Origin: Sporosarcina highlanderae
GTDB lineage: Bacteria; Bacillota; Bacilli; Bacillales_A; Planococcaceae
Assembly: GCF_030433715.1 (NCBI RefSeq)
Contig: NZ_JAROCC010000004.1
Coordinates: 215,657 to 279,656 of the forward strand
Reading direction: 5' to 3'
Length of the DNA stretch: 64,000 nt
In this document: positions 43,880-54,099 of the stretch, piece after piece
Position numbering within the stretch: position 1 is the stretch's first letter
How the letters are laid out: the number at the start of each line of letters is the position of its first letter
Position numbers and translations under genes: made by a program
Notes under the pieces: model-generated
Told to the model about the DNA's origin: nothing
Seen by the model: the letters and a program-made list of their open reading frames with translations, nothing else
Database searches by the model: none

Positions 43880-44107
43880 GCCGATTTCTTATATCTCAAT
43901 TTTAGCACAAAACCATTTGTTCCTTTCTACGTTTTCAGTTATTTTCAAAAAGCTCTTCAACCTCTTGTGAACAAACTTATTAGCAGTGAAATTAGCAAAG
44001 GCACACAAATTTATGTGCTGCTGTTAATTAGTTTCCCAATTGTATTGTTATTTCTATTGAAAATTGCTTTAAGCATTGATAAAACAACAAATCTTTTAAC
44101 AGCCTAA
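43880..44107 (+). pseudogene. fragment of a membrane-protein gene
   Basis: A frame without ATG or ribosome binding site encodes LQPLVNKLISSEISKGTQ followed by one strong hydrophobic helix (IYVLLLISFPIVLLFLLKIA) and a stop at 44105-44107. A GTG at 43967 would give 46 residues. Composition is protein-like but the beginning is missing. Confidence 0.3.
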
Positions 44108-44112
44108 ACTAA

Positions 44113-44226
44113 TTAGATATAGGTAACTCTAACGGCAGAACCCCGTTTACGTATCAGACAGACGGTCTTGAATCTATAGATAGTATCTCCATCTGTTTTA
44201 GTTGATTTGATTGTCATCTTATCCAT
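44113..44226 (-). CDS. possible 37-residue protein
   Basis: An ATG with GAGGTG directly upstream opens a 37-codon frame (MDKMTIKSTKTDGDTIYRF and a basic tail). Strand-like alternation and a good site make it a candidate small gene or remnant; no family recognised. Confidence 0.3.
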   Translation of the reverse strand: MDKMTIKSTKTDGDTIYRFKTVCLIRKRGSAVRVTYI

Positions 44227-44253
44227 CACCTCATCCATTTAATAGGAAACACC

Positions 44254-44489
44254 GTTGATTGTAGCTGAAGGCGGCGACTCCTGGGGAGCAGCGGGACAGG
44301 TGAGACCCCGCAGTGAAAGCCGTTACGAAGAACGGCTTTTGCGAGTAAAAGCGCAGCGTTACGAGCACCTGGGGTAGGATGCCTTAATTTCTGCAAAAAC
44401 GCAGAAATTAAGGCAAATCGAACCCTTCGCTGTTCGATTGGCTCACCGCCCGCCCCCCCGGAAAGCGTCCGCCTGAAGCGGAAATCAAT
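44254..44489. repeat. dispersed repeat, copy C (inverted, with insertion)
   Basis: Reverse-complement orientation relative to A and B, with the same ends (GTTGATT left; GCGGAAATCAAT right) and the A-type inner arm GGTGAG / CTCACC. About 106 extra bases sit in the centre and form three successive hairpins at 44316-44339, 44381-44414 and 44416-44439. Total 236 bp. Confidence 0.85.
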
Positions 44490-44513
44490 TTATTACTCTC
44501 TATAGATAATATA

Positions 44514-44547
44514 AAAACCGGGAAGCGTGGAAGCTTCCCGGTTTGTT
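44514..44547 (-). terminator. icd terminator
   Basis: AAACCGGGAAGC / GCTTCCCGGTTT with a five-base loop and T-rich flanks, immediately after the icd stop. Confidence 0.85.
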
Positions 44548-44555
44548 TGGTTAAA

Positions 44556-45815
44556 TTATAGGTTTTTGATTAGTTCATCTGCAAATTCAGATGTTTTTAC
44601 TTCTGTTGCTCCGTCCATTAGACGTGCAAAGTCATACGTTACGACTTTAGAAGCGATTGTTTTTTCGATGGAAGCTGTGATCATATTCGCAGCTTCGTTC
44701 CAGCCCATATGCTCAAGCATCATAACACCGGAAAGCAATACGGAAGAAGGGTTTACCTTATCAAGGCCAGCATATTTTGGTGCTGTACCGTGAGTTGCTT
44801 CGAAAATTGCGTGGCCAGTCACATAGTTGATGTTCGCTCCTGGAGCAATTCCGATTCCGCCTACTTGTGCAGCAAGTGCATCAGAAATGTAGTCGCCGTT
44901 CAAGTTCATAGTTGCAACAACGTCAAACTCTTTCGGGCGAGTCAAGATTTGTTGTAGGAAGATATCAGCAATGGAATCTTTTACGATGATTTTACCAGCT
45001 GCTTCTGCGTCAGCTTGTGCTTTGTTTGCAGCGTCTGTGCCTTCAGCTTCTTTAATTTGATCGTATTGGTTCCATGTGAATACTTTGTCGCCGAATTCTT
45101 GTTCAGCCACTTCGTAACCCCAGTTTTTGAAAGCTCCTTCTGTAAACTTCATGATGTTGCCCTTATGGACAAGTGTCAAAGATTTACGGCCTTCTTTGAT
45201 AGCGAAGTTTAGCGCACCACGTACAAGGCGTTTTGTGCCTTCTTCAGAAACTGGTTTGATTCCGATTCCTGAAGTTTCAGGGAAGCGGATGTTTTTAACG
45301 CCCATTTCATCTTGAAGGAATGCGATCAATTTATTAACTTCTTCTGTACCTTCTTTGTACTCGATACCAGCATAGATATCTTCTGTATTTTCACGGAAAA
45401 TGACCATGTCACAATCTTCAGGTCGTTTAACCGGTGAAGGCACACCTTCGAAGTAACGTACTGGACGTAGGCAAGTATATAGATCCAATTCTTGACGAAG
45501 AGCAACGTTCAATGAACGGAATCCACCACCGATTGGTGTAGTTAATGGACCTTTAATCGCGATTAGGTACTCATCGATTGTGTCAAGAGTTTCTTGAGGT
45601 AGCCATTCGCCAGTTTCATTGAATGCTTTTTCTCCAGCAAGAACTTCTTTCCATTCGATTTCCTTTTTGCCATCGTATGCTTTTTCAACAGCCGCTTCAA
45701 GTACTCGTGAAGCTGCATGCCAAATATCAGGACCTGTACCGTCACCAATGATGAAAGGGATTGTTGCTTTGTCTGGAACGTTTAGAACGCCGTCAGTTAC
45801 TGTGATTTTTGCCAT
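44556..45815 (-). CDS. icd: isocitrate dehydrogenase (NADP)
   Basis: Oxidises isocitrate to 2-oxoglutarate in the TCA cycle. The 419-residue protein has the substrate loop [21 protein letters not shown] (Ser and two Arg) near residues 95-115, the [14 protein letters not shown] block and the metal-binding region [17 protein letters not shown] with HGTAPKYAG nearby. The NADP type is inferred from overall similarity to the Bacillus enzyme. ATG at 45815 with GGAGG. It follows citZ; mdh, the usual next gene, is not here. Confidence 0.96.
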   Translation of the reverse strand: MAKITVTDGVLNVPDKATIPFIIGDGTGPDIWHAASRVLEAAVEKAYDGKKEIEWKEVLAGEKAFNETGEWLPQETLDTIDEYLIAIKGPLTTPIGGGFRSLNVALRQELDLYTCLRPVRYFEGVPSPVKRPEDCDMVIFRENTEDIYAGIEYKEGTEEVNKLIAFLQDEMGVKNIRFPETSGIGIKPVSEEGTKRLVRGALNFAIKEGRKSLTLVHKGNIMKFTEGAFKNWGYEVAEQEFGDKVFTWNQYDQIKEAEGTDAANKAQADAEAAGKIIVKDSIADIFLQQILTRPKEFDVVATMNLNGDYISDALAAQVGGIGIAPGANINYVTGHAIFEATHGTAPKYAGLDKVNPSSVLLSGVMMLEHMGWNEAANMITASIEKTIASKVVTYDFARLMDGATEVKTSEFADELIKNL

Positions 45816-45923
45816 TTTGTTATTCCTCCGTTTCATGATGAGAGGGCTGGTATAGATCTATACCGCCCCGTGTATTACATGTTCAACTGTCCGATAGAAT
45901 ATCTATCAAGGAATTTTTAAAAG

Positions 45924-47039
45924 TTATCGCTCATTGATCGGTACATATTTTTGCATACCTGGTCCGACATATTCCGCACGTGGACGAATCAGCCTGTTAT
46001 TGGAGTATTGCTCCAAAATATGCGCTGTCCAACCGGACATACGGGAGACCGCAAAAATCGGTGTGAATAAATCATGATCGATACCAAGTGAATGATATAC
46101 CGAAGCTGAATAGAAATCAACGTTCGGAGGCAAATTCTTCTCGCCTGTCACAATTGACTCGATTTTTTCAGACATGTTATACCACTTTTCTTCACCGCGT
46201 AGTGCTGTCAACTTCTTCGACATTGCACGAAGGTGTTTTGCACGCGGGTCACCTTTTCTATAGACACGGTGGCCAAAGCCCATGATTTTTTCTTTATTAT
46301 CAAGTTTTTCTCTAATATATGATTCTACATTTTCTTCAGATCCTATTTCCATCAGCATCTTCATAACTTGCTCATTCGCTCCACCATGAAGTGGGCCTTT
46401 TAGAGCTCCGATAGCTGCCGTCACGCCCGAATAAATGTCGGAAAGAGTAGCTACACAAACACGTGCAGTGAATGTGGAAGCGTTTAACTCGTGGTCAGCG
46501 TGGAGAACTAAAGCTTTGTCGAATGCCTCGATAGCAATTTCTTCCGGCTCTTCGCCTGTTAACATATAAAGGAAATTTGCTGCGTAACCAAGCTCTGCTT
46601 TAGGCGCAACAGGCTCTTGTCCTTTGCGGATACGGGAAAATGCAGTAACAACAGTTGCAACTTTCGCTTGTAATTTAATAGCTTTTTCATAGTTTGCCTC
46701 ATCGGACATATCTTCAGCTTTTTCGTCGTATAATCCAAGAAGTGAGATTGCAGATCGCAATGCAGCCATTGGGTGCACATCACCTATTGGATATGTTTTA
46801 AAATGATTAAGTACTTCTTGAGGAATTGACATATTGTCTGCAAGTTGCTTCTTCAATTCAGCAAGCTCGTCCTCTTTCGGTAAACGTTGGTGCCATAAGA
46901 GATAAACAACTTCTTCAAAACTTGCATTTTCTGCGAGGTCATCGACATCGTAACCAACGTATGTAAGGGAGTCATCAATAATGGAACTGATGGCGGACTG
47001 TGTAGCTACGATTCCTTCCAAACCTTTTGATGCTGTCAT
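45924..47039 (-). CDS. citZ: citrate synthase
   Basis: Condenses acetyl-CoA and oxaloacetate. The 371-residue type II-like short enzyme has HADHELNASTFTARV (His near 180), GPLHGGANEQVM (His near 220), GFGHRVYRKGDPRAKHL (His near 260) and the Asp region VDFYSASVYHSLGI, all catalytic or substrate-binding. Operon citZ-icd as in B. subtilis. The upstream region contains two GAAACGCTT elements that could be CcpA sites. Confidence 0.97.
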   Translation of the reverse strand: MTASKGLEGIVATQSAISSIIDDSLTYVGYDVDDLAENASFEEVVYLLWHQRLPKEDELAELKKQLADNMSIPQEVLNHFKTYPIGDVHPMAALRSAISLLGLYDEKAEDMSDEANYEKAIKLQAKVATVVTAFSRIRKGQEPVAPKAELGYAANFLYMLTGEEPEEIAIEAFDKALVLHADHELNASTFTARVCVATLSDIYSGVTAAIGALKGPLHGGANEQVMKMLMEIGSEENVESYIREKLDNKEKIMGFGHRVYRKGDPRAKHLRAMSKKLTALRGEEKWYNMSEKIESIVTGEKNLPPNVDFYSASVYHSLGIDHDLFTPIFAVSRMSGWTAHILEQYSNNRLIRPRAEYVGPGMQKYVPINER

Positions 47040-47126
47040 TTAAATCGCTCCTTCAGTCAATTTTGCCTACTATCTACAACAAAATCTTGTGAATCTAGGC
47101 AAATCTACTTTTTATTTAGTACTGCC

Positions 47127-47187
47127 TGAAACGCTTACATGACCATTATAAGCAAATAGTACAGCTTTGTGAATGGAAACGCTTGTT
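47127..47187. promoter_or_regulatory. possible CcpA (cre-like) elements
   Basis: TGAAACGCTTACA (47127-47139) and TGGAAACGCTTGTT (47174-47187) share GAAACGCTT between the divergent citZ and ytvI genes. Each resembles a cre site imperfectly, the first being one base short in the centre. Confidence 0.35.
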
Positions 47188-47223
47188 TTCGCAGAAAAAT
47201 AATTTATGAAGGATGAAACATTG

Positions 47224-48195
47224 TTGAAAAACCGCATTAAACAGCAACCTTTCCAATCATTGGCATTGCAATGGATTCCTGCAATTATCGCCGCCATCTT
47301 ACTCTTTATGGTTCCTCCAGTCGGCGTGGCAATTATTATCGCTTACTTTACCGCTCCCATCTTAACGGCCATAAGAACTATGACACGCCTTCCTTTAACG
47401 TTAGCCACACTCTTTGTTATGCTTTCAATCCTATTCATTTTCAGTACGTTTTCATTTATCGCTTTACAAGGCTTGATGGATACAATTCCACTTGTAGAGC
47501 AACATCTTGCTCAGTACACTGGGAAGACTGATTTAACGGGAAAAGTTTTTTCATTTCTTGAAGAAAAGTTTGTCGAATATGGACATGCATTGTTAGAATA
47601 TGCCATCTCATTTACGGCGTCATTGTTCCAGAGAATATTCAGTCTCTTTATTTTTCTTGTTGCCTATTTCTTTGCTTTACGTGAATCAGGTAAGAATCGG
47701 TTTTGGTTTTTAATTTATTTCCCAAATCGGATGCGCGCTTCCGCCAAGAGAATATTCACAAAATCAGGTGAATTGATTGGCACGTTCTTTTTTGTAGAGG
47801 CAAGGCTGTTCCTACTAACGTTTATTGTTCTATGTGTCGGGTTTTCTTTCCTTGGCTTTGAATCTCCTATCGGAAGCGCATTCCTTGTCTCGCTCGTTGA
47901 CAGTCTGCCTCTATTAGGAATCGGACTGTTTTTAATCCCGATGTCTGCGTTCTTTCTCTATTCAAACCAATTATTCATCGGAATTTCCTTAATCCTTCTC
48001 TATATTTTCGTAATCACGACAAGACAATTGGCTGAATCTTATATGTGGGCCTCTGCTTTTCGAGTAAAACCCATACACGCGTTCTTTATAACGGTCTGCT
48101 CATTTTATCTTTTCGGGCTCGCTGGCATACTATTAACACCGTTTCTTCTTTTTGCAGCCCTTAAACTGAAAAAAAACCCGTATTTCACCGGATAA
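47224..48195 (+). CDS. ytvI: AI-2E/PerM-family membrane protein YtvI
   Basis: A 323-residue AI-2E family protein with about seven helices and the central soluble segment (SFLEEKFVEYGHALLEYA). The C-terminal block SLVDSLPLLGIGLFLIPMSAFFLYSNQLFIGISL is the family's conserved half (usually DxxPxxGxGxxxxP). The position between citZ and pyk fits B. subtilis ytvI, whose family is linked to sporulation-type or small-molecule export; the substrate is unknown. I choose TTG 47224, eight bases after GAAGGATG; TTG 47221 is equally possible. It overlaps the convergent fxsA end by 11 bases. Confidence 0.83.
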   Translation: MKNRIKQQPFQSLALQWIPAIIAAILLFMVPPVGVAIIIAYFTAPILTAIRTMTRLPLTLATLFVMLSILFIFSTFSFIALQGLMDTIPLVEQHLAQYTGKTDLTGKVFSFLEEKFVEYGHALLEYAISFTASLFQRIFSLFIFLVAYFFALRESGKNRFWFLIYFPNRMRASAKRIFTKSGELIGTFFFVEARLFLLTFIVLCVGFSFLGFESPIGSAFLVSLVDSLPLLGIGLFLIPMSAFFLYSNQLFIGISLILLYIFVITTRQLAESYMWASAFRVKPIHAFFITVCSFYLFGLAGILLTPFLLFAALKLKKNPYFTG

Positions 48196-48571
48196 TAATC
48201 TGTCCGTTTTTCATTTTTTTGTAAATCCATTTGACGATAAAAGGACGTATCATATTTCTTGGCCATTTCAATAGAAGCAATAACCCCACTATATCTGTGA
48301 TGAAGCCAGGCATGATCAAAAGTATTCCACCAATGAATATACAAACGCCATCAATAACAGCATTACCCGGTGTCTCCATCGCAGCCATTCGATCACGTAA
48401 ATCTTTCCAAGCTTTAAGTCCTTGTCTTTTAGCCAAGTAGGCCCCTCCGACTCCTGTTGCAATGATCAGGAATATCGTTGGTCCAACCCCAAGAGTCTTA
48501 CCTGAGTAGAGGAGCAATGCAATTTCAGCCGTAGGTATGAGAATAAAAGCAAAAATTAGCCATCTCATCAT
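48185..48571 (-). CDS. fxsA: FxsA-family membrane protein
   Basis: A 128-residue membrane protein with the FxsA pattern: FILIPTAEIALLL (residues 9-21), GPTIFLIIATGVGGAYLAKRQGLKAW (29-54) and GGILLIMPGFITDIVGLLLL (about 81-100). E. coli FxsA overproduction suppresses F-plasmid exclusion of phage T7; its own role is unclear. GGAG lies eight bases before the two ATGs. Confidence 0.9.
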   Translation of the reverse strand: MMRWLIFAFILIPTAEIALLLYSGKTLGVGPTIFLIIATGVGGAYLAKRQGLKAWKDLRDRMAAMETPGNAVIDGVCIFIGGILLIMPGFITDIVGLLLLLKWPRNMIRPFIVKWIYKKMKNGQIIIR

Positions 48572-48590
48572 TAAAACAACTCCATTCCTA

Positions 48591-48630
48591 AAAAGGCTGC
48601 CTTCGAGAGGAATCGAAAGTCAGCCTTTTT
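48591..48630 (-). terminator. pyk terminator
   Basis: On the minus strand AAGGCTGACTTTCGA pairs with TCTCGAAGGCAGCCTT (small bulge) and is followed by TTTAGG. Confidence 0.75.
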
Positions 48631-48639
48631 GATTGAGAA

Positions 48640-50400
48640 TTATAATACTCTTGCATGTCCATTGTAGATTACACCAGACTCAGCATCCATAGTAATCTCT
48701 TGTCCGCTGTTAATTACTTCGGTCGCTTTTTCAACACCTACTATGACAGGGATTCCGAGACTCAAGCCAACTACAGCCGCATGACTCGTCAGTCCAGCTT
48801 CTTCAGTAATCAATCCTGCACATTTTTCAATCGCAGGCATCATATCCCGATCAGATGAATTGGTGACAAGAATTTTACCTTCCATGTTATGAATCAATGC
48901 TTCTTTTGCATTTCTTGCAACGACTGCTTCACCAAACGCAACAGATTTTCCAATCCCCTGACCTCGGGCAAGCATATCGCCGATAACATGGATTTTCATA
49001 AGATTCGTAGTACCTGCCTCACCAACAGGAACACCTGCCGTTATAATTACGACATCACCATGAGTAACATATTGATGCTTAACACTCTCTTCGACAGACT
49101 CTTGTAAAATCTCGTCGATGGAATGGACTCTCTCCCCAATAATTGGATAAATTCCCCAAACGAGAGTTAACTTTCTGGAGCATTCCTCAGAGGCGGTAAT
49201 TGCGATTACGGGACAACCTGGTCGGTATTTAGCGATCATTTTTGCGGTTTGTCCACTTTCGGTTGGTGCTAATACCGCTTTTACATTTAGATTGATAGCT
49301 GTATAGGCAGCCGCTTGACCTATTGACTCTGTCATATTTCCTTGCTTTTCACGACGACGCGTCGATACGACCGAACGATAATCGACAGCTCCCTCTGCAG
49401 TGCGTGCAATGCGATCCATCGTACGGACTGATTCTACAGGATAAAGACCCGCCGCTGTCTCACCCGAAAGCATGATTGCATCCGAACCATCCAAAATAGC
49501 GTTTGCGACGTCGCTTGCCTCTGCTCTTGTTGGTCGCGGATTACGTTGCATCGAATCTAACATTTGTGTAGCAGTAATGACCGGTTTTCCAACTTGATTA
49601 CATTTTTCTATCATGTTTTTTTGTACAAGTGGAACTTCTTCGGCAGGAATTTCAACGCCAAGGTCTCCCCTTGCAACCATTAGACCGTCCGAGACATTCA
49701 AGATTTCATCTAAATTATCGACACCTTCTTGGTTTTCGATTTTAGGAATAATATGAATAGATGCACCGCCGTTTGTTTCAAGTAACTCCCGGATTTCCAT
49801 AACATCCGAAGCGCGACGTACGAAGGATGCTGCTATAAAATCCACACCTTCTTCAATACCGAATAAGATGTCCTCTTGATCTTTTTCAGTGATACCAGGT
49901 AGTTGTACGGATACGCCTGGAACATTGACACCTTTTTTATCTTTCAAAATACCAGAGTTTACAACAATCGTACGAATCAGCCCATTTTCCTTATCCAAAC
50001 CAACAACTTCAAGCTGGATCAGTCCATCATCCAAAAGTATGACTGAACCTTTGTCAACGTCTTCAATCAATTTATCATATGTAACAGAAAAGGCTTCGTC
50101 CGTCCCTTCCACTTCTGTCATCGAGATATCGATATGTTGCCCCGTTATCAATTCGACTTGTCCATTTTTCATGGAATGTGTACGAATTTCAGGCCCTTTC
50201 GTATCTAACAAAATCCCCACAACTTTTCCGGTTTTCCTCGATGCTTCCCGGATAGCCGAAATTCGGGCTCTGTGCTCTTCATGTGATCCGTGAGAAAAGT
50301 TCAACCGTGCTACGTTCATTCCTGCCTCGATCAGTTGCTCAAGTATTTCTGGTGATTCACTAGCTGGTCCAATGGTACAAACAATCTTTGTCTTTCTCAT
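48640..50400 (-). CDS. pyk: pyruvate kinase with C-terminal PEP-utilising domain
   Basis: The last step of glycolysis. The 586-residue length includes the extra C-terminal domain typical of Bacillus (GITHxS-like phosphohistidine region: [29 protein letters not shown]). Core motifs [14 protein letters not shown] (start), [14 protein letters not shown] region and [17 protein letters not shown] with [14 protein letters not shown] are intact. ATG at 50400 with AAAGGG nine bases upstream. Downstream of pfkA in one operon. Confidence 0.97.
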   Translation of the reverse strand: MRKTKIVCTIGPASESPEILEQLIEAGMNVARLNFSHGSHEEHRARISAIREASRKTGKVVGILLDTKGPEIRTHSMKNGQVELITGQHIDISMTEVEGTDEAFSVTYDKLIEDVDKGSVILLDDGLIQLEVVGLDKENGLIRTIVVNSGILKDKKGVNVPGVSVQLPGITEKDQEDILFGIEEGVDFIAASFVRRASDVMEIRELLETNGGASIHIIPKIENQEGVDNLDEILNVSDGLMVARGDLGVEIPAEEVPLVQKNMIEKCNQVGKPVITATQMLDSMQRNPRPTRAEASDVANAILDGSDAIMLSGETAAGLYPVESVRTMDRIARTAEGAVDYRSVVSTRRREKQGNMTESIGQAAAYTAINLNVKAVLAPTESGQTAKMIAKYRPGCPVIAITASEECSRKLTLVWGIYPIIGERVHSIDEILQESVEESVKHQYVTHGDVVIITAGVPVGEAGTTNLMKIHVIGDMLARGQGIGKSVAFGEAVVARNAKEALIHNMEGKILVTNSSDRDMMPAIEKCAGLITEEAGLTSHAAVVGLSLGIPVIVGVEKATEVINSGQEITMDAESGVIYNGHARVL

Positions 50401-50428
50401 TACAATACGCCCTTTCATATTGTTCTTC

Positions 50429-51415
<987 letters not shown>

Positions 51416-51428
51416 TCATAAAAGGCGA

Positions 51429-51457
51429 AAAAGATGCGAAAACAATCGCATCCTTCC
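51429..51457 (-). terminator. accA-pfkA hairpin, possible terminator
   Basis: On the minus strand GATGCGA / TCGCATC with a seven-base loop, then TTTTTCGCC. It may end or reduce acc transcription before pfkA. Confidence 0.65.
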
Positions 51458-51461
51458 TTAT

Positions 51462-52415
51462 TCATTCGGTAAATACGCCTAAGTTTCTATATTTGGAGTA
51501 CCGATCCTCTATCAAGCTTTCTCCATCCATTCCCTCAAACGCAGCCAAAGAATTTCTAAGAGCCTCTCGTATAAATTCAGACTGTTTTTTAGGATCGCGA
51601 TGGGCTCCTCCCATCACTTCAGGGATGATATCATCAATTATACCCATTTCTTTAAGATGTGGTGCAGTGATTTTCATCGCTTCGGCCATCTGCTTTGCAA
51701 GTGAGGCATCTCTCCAAAGAATAGAAGCTGCCCCTTCAGGTGAAATAACCGAACACCATGAATTCTCAAGCATTAGAAACTGATTGGCCACGCCGATTGC
51801 AAGCGCACCACCACTCGCTCCCTCACCAATTACAATTGAAATAACAGGTACTTTTAGTCCAGCCATTTCAACAAGATTACGGGCAATGGCTTCACTTTGC
51901 CCACGTTCCTCTGCTGCTTTTCCTGGGTAAGCCCCTTTTGTATCAATCAGGCAAATGATTGGGCGTTGGAACTTTTCAGCCTGCTTCATTAACCGCAACG
52001 CTTTACGGTATCCATCTGGGTGAGGCATACCAAAGTTCCTTTTAAGATTTTCCTTTGTATCTCTACCACGTTGTTGACCAATAATCGTCACAGGTTTATT
52101 GTCAAAGAAACCAATACCGCCAACAATGGCAGCATCGTCTCCGAATACCCGATCCCCATGGAACTCAATAAAATCTTCGAATAATTCGCCGATGTAATCG
52201 AGCGATGTAGGACGTTCTGGATGTCTTGCTACCTGTACACGTTCCCAAGGATCCATATTCTCATATATATCTTCTTCAAGGTTCTTTAAACGGATTTTAA
52301 GGTTTTCAATTTCTTTTGACAAATCGACCTCTGATGAATTTGTAAATTCCTCTAATTCTTTAATTTTCTCACGTAGTTTAATGATTGGTTCTTCAAACGT
52401 TAGTGTCTTACTCAT
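51462..52415 (-). CDS. accA: acetyl-CoA carboxylase carboxyltransferase subunit alpha
   Basis: With AccD it transfers carboxyl from biotin to acetyl-CoA, the first step of fatty-acid synthesis. The 317-residue protein has the N-terminal coiled coil, [22 protein letters not shown], the oxyanion-hole region [38 protein letters not shown] and IVGGIGF. The ATG at 52415 lies inside the end of accD (overlap of eight bases), so the two subunits are coupled. Confidence 0.97.
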   Translation of the reverse strand: MSKTLTFEEPIIKLREKIKELEEFTNSSEVDLSKEIENLKIRLKNLEEDIYENMDPWERVQVARHPERPTSLDYIGELFEDFIEFHGDRVFGDDAAIVGGIGFFDNKPVTIIGQQRGRDTKENLKRNFGMPHPDGYRKALRLMKQAEKFQRPIICLIDTKGAYPGKAAEERGQSEAIARNLVEMAGLKVPVISIVIGEGASGGALAIGVANQFLMLENSWCSVISPEGAASILWRDASLAKQMAEAMKITAPHLKEMGIIDDIIPEVMGGAHRDPKKQSEFIREALRNSLAAFEGMDGESLIEDRYSKYRNLGVFTE

Positions 52416-53280
52416 GTACCTTTTCCTCCCTAACATGAAGTCGAATAATCTTGGAAAGAGTCTCTTTCATTTTTTCCCTGTGAACAACAGCATCTAACTG
52501 ACCATGATTTAATTGGAATTCCGCTGTTTGGAAATCATTCGGCAACTTTTCCCTAACAGTCTGCTCAATAACACGTCTACCTGCAAAGCCAATTAACGCT
52601 TTTGGCTCCGCTATATTGATATCTCCTACGGATGCAAAACTTGCCGAGACACCGCCTGTTGTGGGATACGTCATCACGGAAATAAATAACAATCCTCTCT
52701 CAGAGTGACGTTTTAGTGCCACACTTGTTTTCGCCATCTGCATTAACGATAAAATACCCTCCTGCATCCTGGCACCGCCACTTGCTGAAAATATAATGAT
52801 GGGTAGACCTAAATCGGTTGCTTTTTCCACAGCACGTGTTATCTTTTCACCGACAACTGAACCCATGGAACCCATGCGGAAATGTGAATCCATAATGGCA
52901 GCTGCAACTTCAATTCCGCCAATTTTTCCAGTACCGGTCAATACAGCCTCATTCAGCCCAGTCTGTTCCTTATCAGACGCCACTTTCTCCATGTAAGACG
53001 GAAAATTCAATGGATTCTCGGTCTTCAAATGATTATCCATGGATTCAAAAGTATCCTCGTCAAATAAGCATTCCACGCGCTCCCATGCAGTCATTTTGAA
53101 ATGATGGTCGCATTTCGGGCATACTTTGGCTGTTTTCATTAGATCTTTAGTTAAGATGATTTCTTTACATTCTGGACATTTGGTCATGATTCCTTCAGGT
53201 ACGTCATTTTTAGCTTCCGCTGAAGGTATCGTTATTGCTTGCTTCCTTTTATGCTTTGTAAAAAGTTCTCGGATCATCAT
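52408..53280 (-). CDS. accD: acetyl-CoA carboxylase carboxyltransferase subunit beta
   Basis: A 290-residue AccD with the N-terminal zinc ribbon [13 protein letters not shown] and CPKCDHHF (near residues 35-61), then the crotonase-like core ([32 protein letters not shown]). Two successive ATGs at the start; the first directly abuts the GntR stop. Order GntR-accD-accA-pfkA-pyk on one strand. Confidence 0.97.
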   Translation of the reverse strand: MMIRELFTKHKRKQAITIPSAEAKNDVPEGIMTKCPECKEIILTKDLMKTAKVCPKCDHHFKMTAWERVECLFDEDTFESMDNHLKTENPLNFPSYMEKVASDKEQTGLNEAVLTGTGKIGGIEVAAAIMDSHFRMGSMGSVVGEKITRAVEKATDLGLPIIIFSASGGARMQEGILSLMQMAKTSVALKRHSERGLLFISVMTYPTTGGVSASFASVGDINIAEPKALIGFAGRRVIEQTVREKLPNDFQTAEFQLNHGQLDAVVHREKMKETLSKIIRLHVREEKVHE

Positions 53281-53924
53281 TATTCTTCCCCCTCAATTTC
53301 TTCAATCCATCGTTCATATGCGTTCAACGCCTCGAAAACGTGACCTTCAATCAATTGTTCAAGCAATGTACTTACAATTTGATTTTCCTTCACTTCAGTC
53401 ATTTTCCCATAAGGAACTCTGCTATATTGTTTCAATAAAAACCAGATTTTCAACGATAATCGGTTATCCGTCGCTACAATCATTTCCCGGACAATATCTT
53501 CTCTTAATACCGAACCTTCTTCAGCCAACTTCATTAAAAGGCTTTTCCAAACAGGTAATTTCTGCTTTCGGGAATCACTACATATTGATTGGATAGCCGC
53601 CTTTTCGTGGATAATTCGAGTATCTCTTGCATCCTTGGCAGAACCGGTCTGCTGCATAATGAATGGAGATAGGACCTCAACAAGCTGATGTTTTTTGAAA
53701 TCGGCTAGAAAAGTACCTTCTCCTCGTCGTGTTTCAATTAGTCCCAATAGCTCAAGACTTCGTAGTGCTTCGCGGACAGTCGATCTTCCTACTTGGAGAC
53801 GCTCGGCTAATACGCGTTCAGACGGTAATTTGTCACCAACCTCTATGCCTTCCGCCTTGATCATGAGCCTCAGTTCTCCTACTATATCAAGAAACATCTT
53901 AGATGTTGGTTTTGTATTTTGCAT
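53280..53924 (-). CDS. GntR regulator, FadR-like, upstream of accDA
   Basis: A 214-residue GntR protein. Winged helix at residues 15-72 ([41 protein letters not shown]) and a C-terminal all-helical FCD-like domain ([15 protein letters not shown], then [18 protein letters not shown]). The last base of its stop overlaps the accD ATG, so it is cotranscribed with accDA. A perfect GTGGTC/GACCAC palindrome at the promoter points to autorepression. The effector could be an acyl-CoA or malonyl-CoA signal, but this is inference only. B. subtilis has the malic enzyme ytsJ at this position. Confidence 0.87.
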   Translation of the reverse strand: MQNTKPTSKMFLDIVGELRLMIKAEGIEVGDKLPSERVLAERLQVGRSTVREALRSLELLGLIETRRGEGTFLADFKKHQLVEVLSPFIMQQTGSAKDARDTRIIHEKAAIQSICSDSRKQKLPVWKSLLMKLAEEGSVLREDIVREMIVATDNRLSLKIWFLLKQYSRVPYGKMTEVKENQIVSTLLEQLIEGHVFEALNAYERWIEEIEGEE

Positions 53925-53961
53925 ACGGGCCCCGCCCCTTTAGGTATTTCATCGTTCGAAA

Positions 53962-54015
53962 AGTGGTCTGACCACTCATGTCTATAAGCATACAGAAAAA
54001 TGGGGTTTGCGTAAA
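53962..54015 (-). promoter_or_regulatory. GntR-accDA promoter and palindromic operator
   Basis: Promoter TTTACG (54010-54015), 17-bp spacer, TATGCT (53987-53992). Operator AGTGGTC-T-GACCACT (53962-53976), a perfect 15-bp palindrome just past the start point, of the TGGTNNNACCA form bound by FadR-type GntR dimers. Confidence 0.75.
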
Positions 54016-54045
54016 GCAATTTTAAGGAAAAATGGCTATAAAAAT

Positions 54046-54091
54046 AATAAAACAGGTAAGGGATAGCATTTGCTTTCCTTTACCTGTTTAA
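54046..54091 (-). terminator. dnaE terminator
   Basis: On the minus strand AAACAGGTAAAGGAAAGCA pairs with TGCTATCCCTTACCTGTTT (internal mismatches), followed by TATTATTTTT. Confidence 0.75.
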
Positions 54092-54099
54092 CCGTAAAT

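Noticed and set aside
43461..43908. Three overlapping ORFs on both strands with repeated peptides (YRSNSQSYRS, LTDNLRRLTD, LSVKFTSLSV)
   Set aside because: They are translations of the 21-bp array; the period of seven codons keeps all frames open. No ribosome binding sites.
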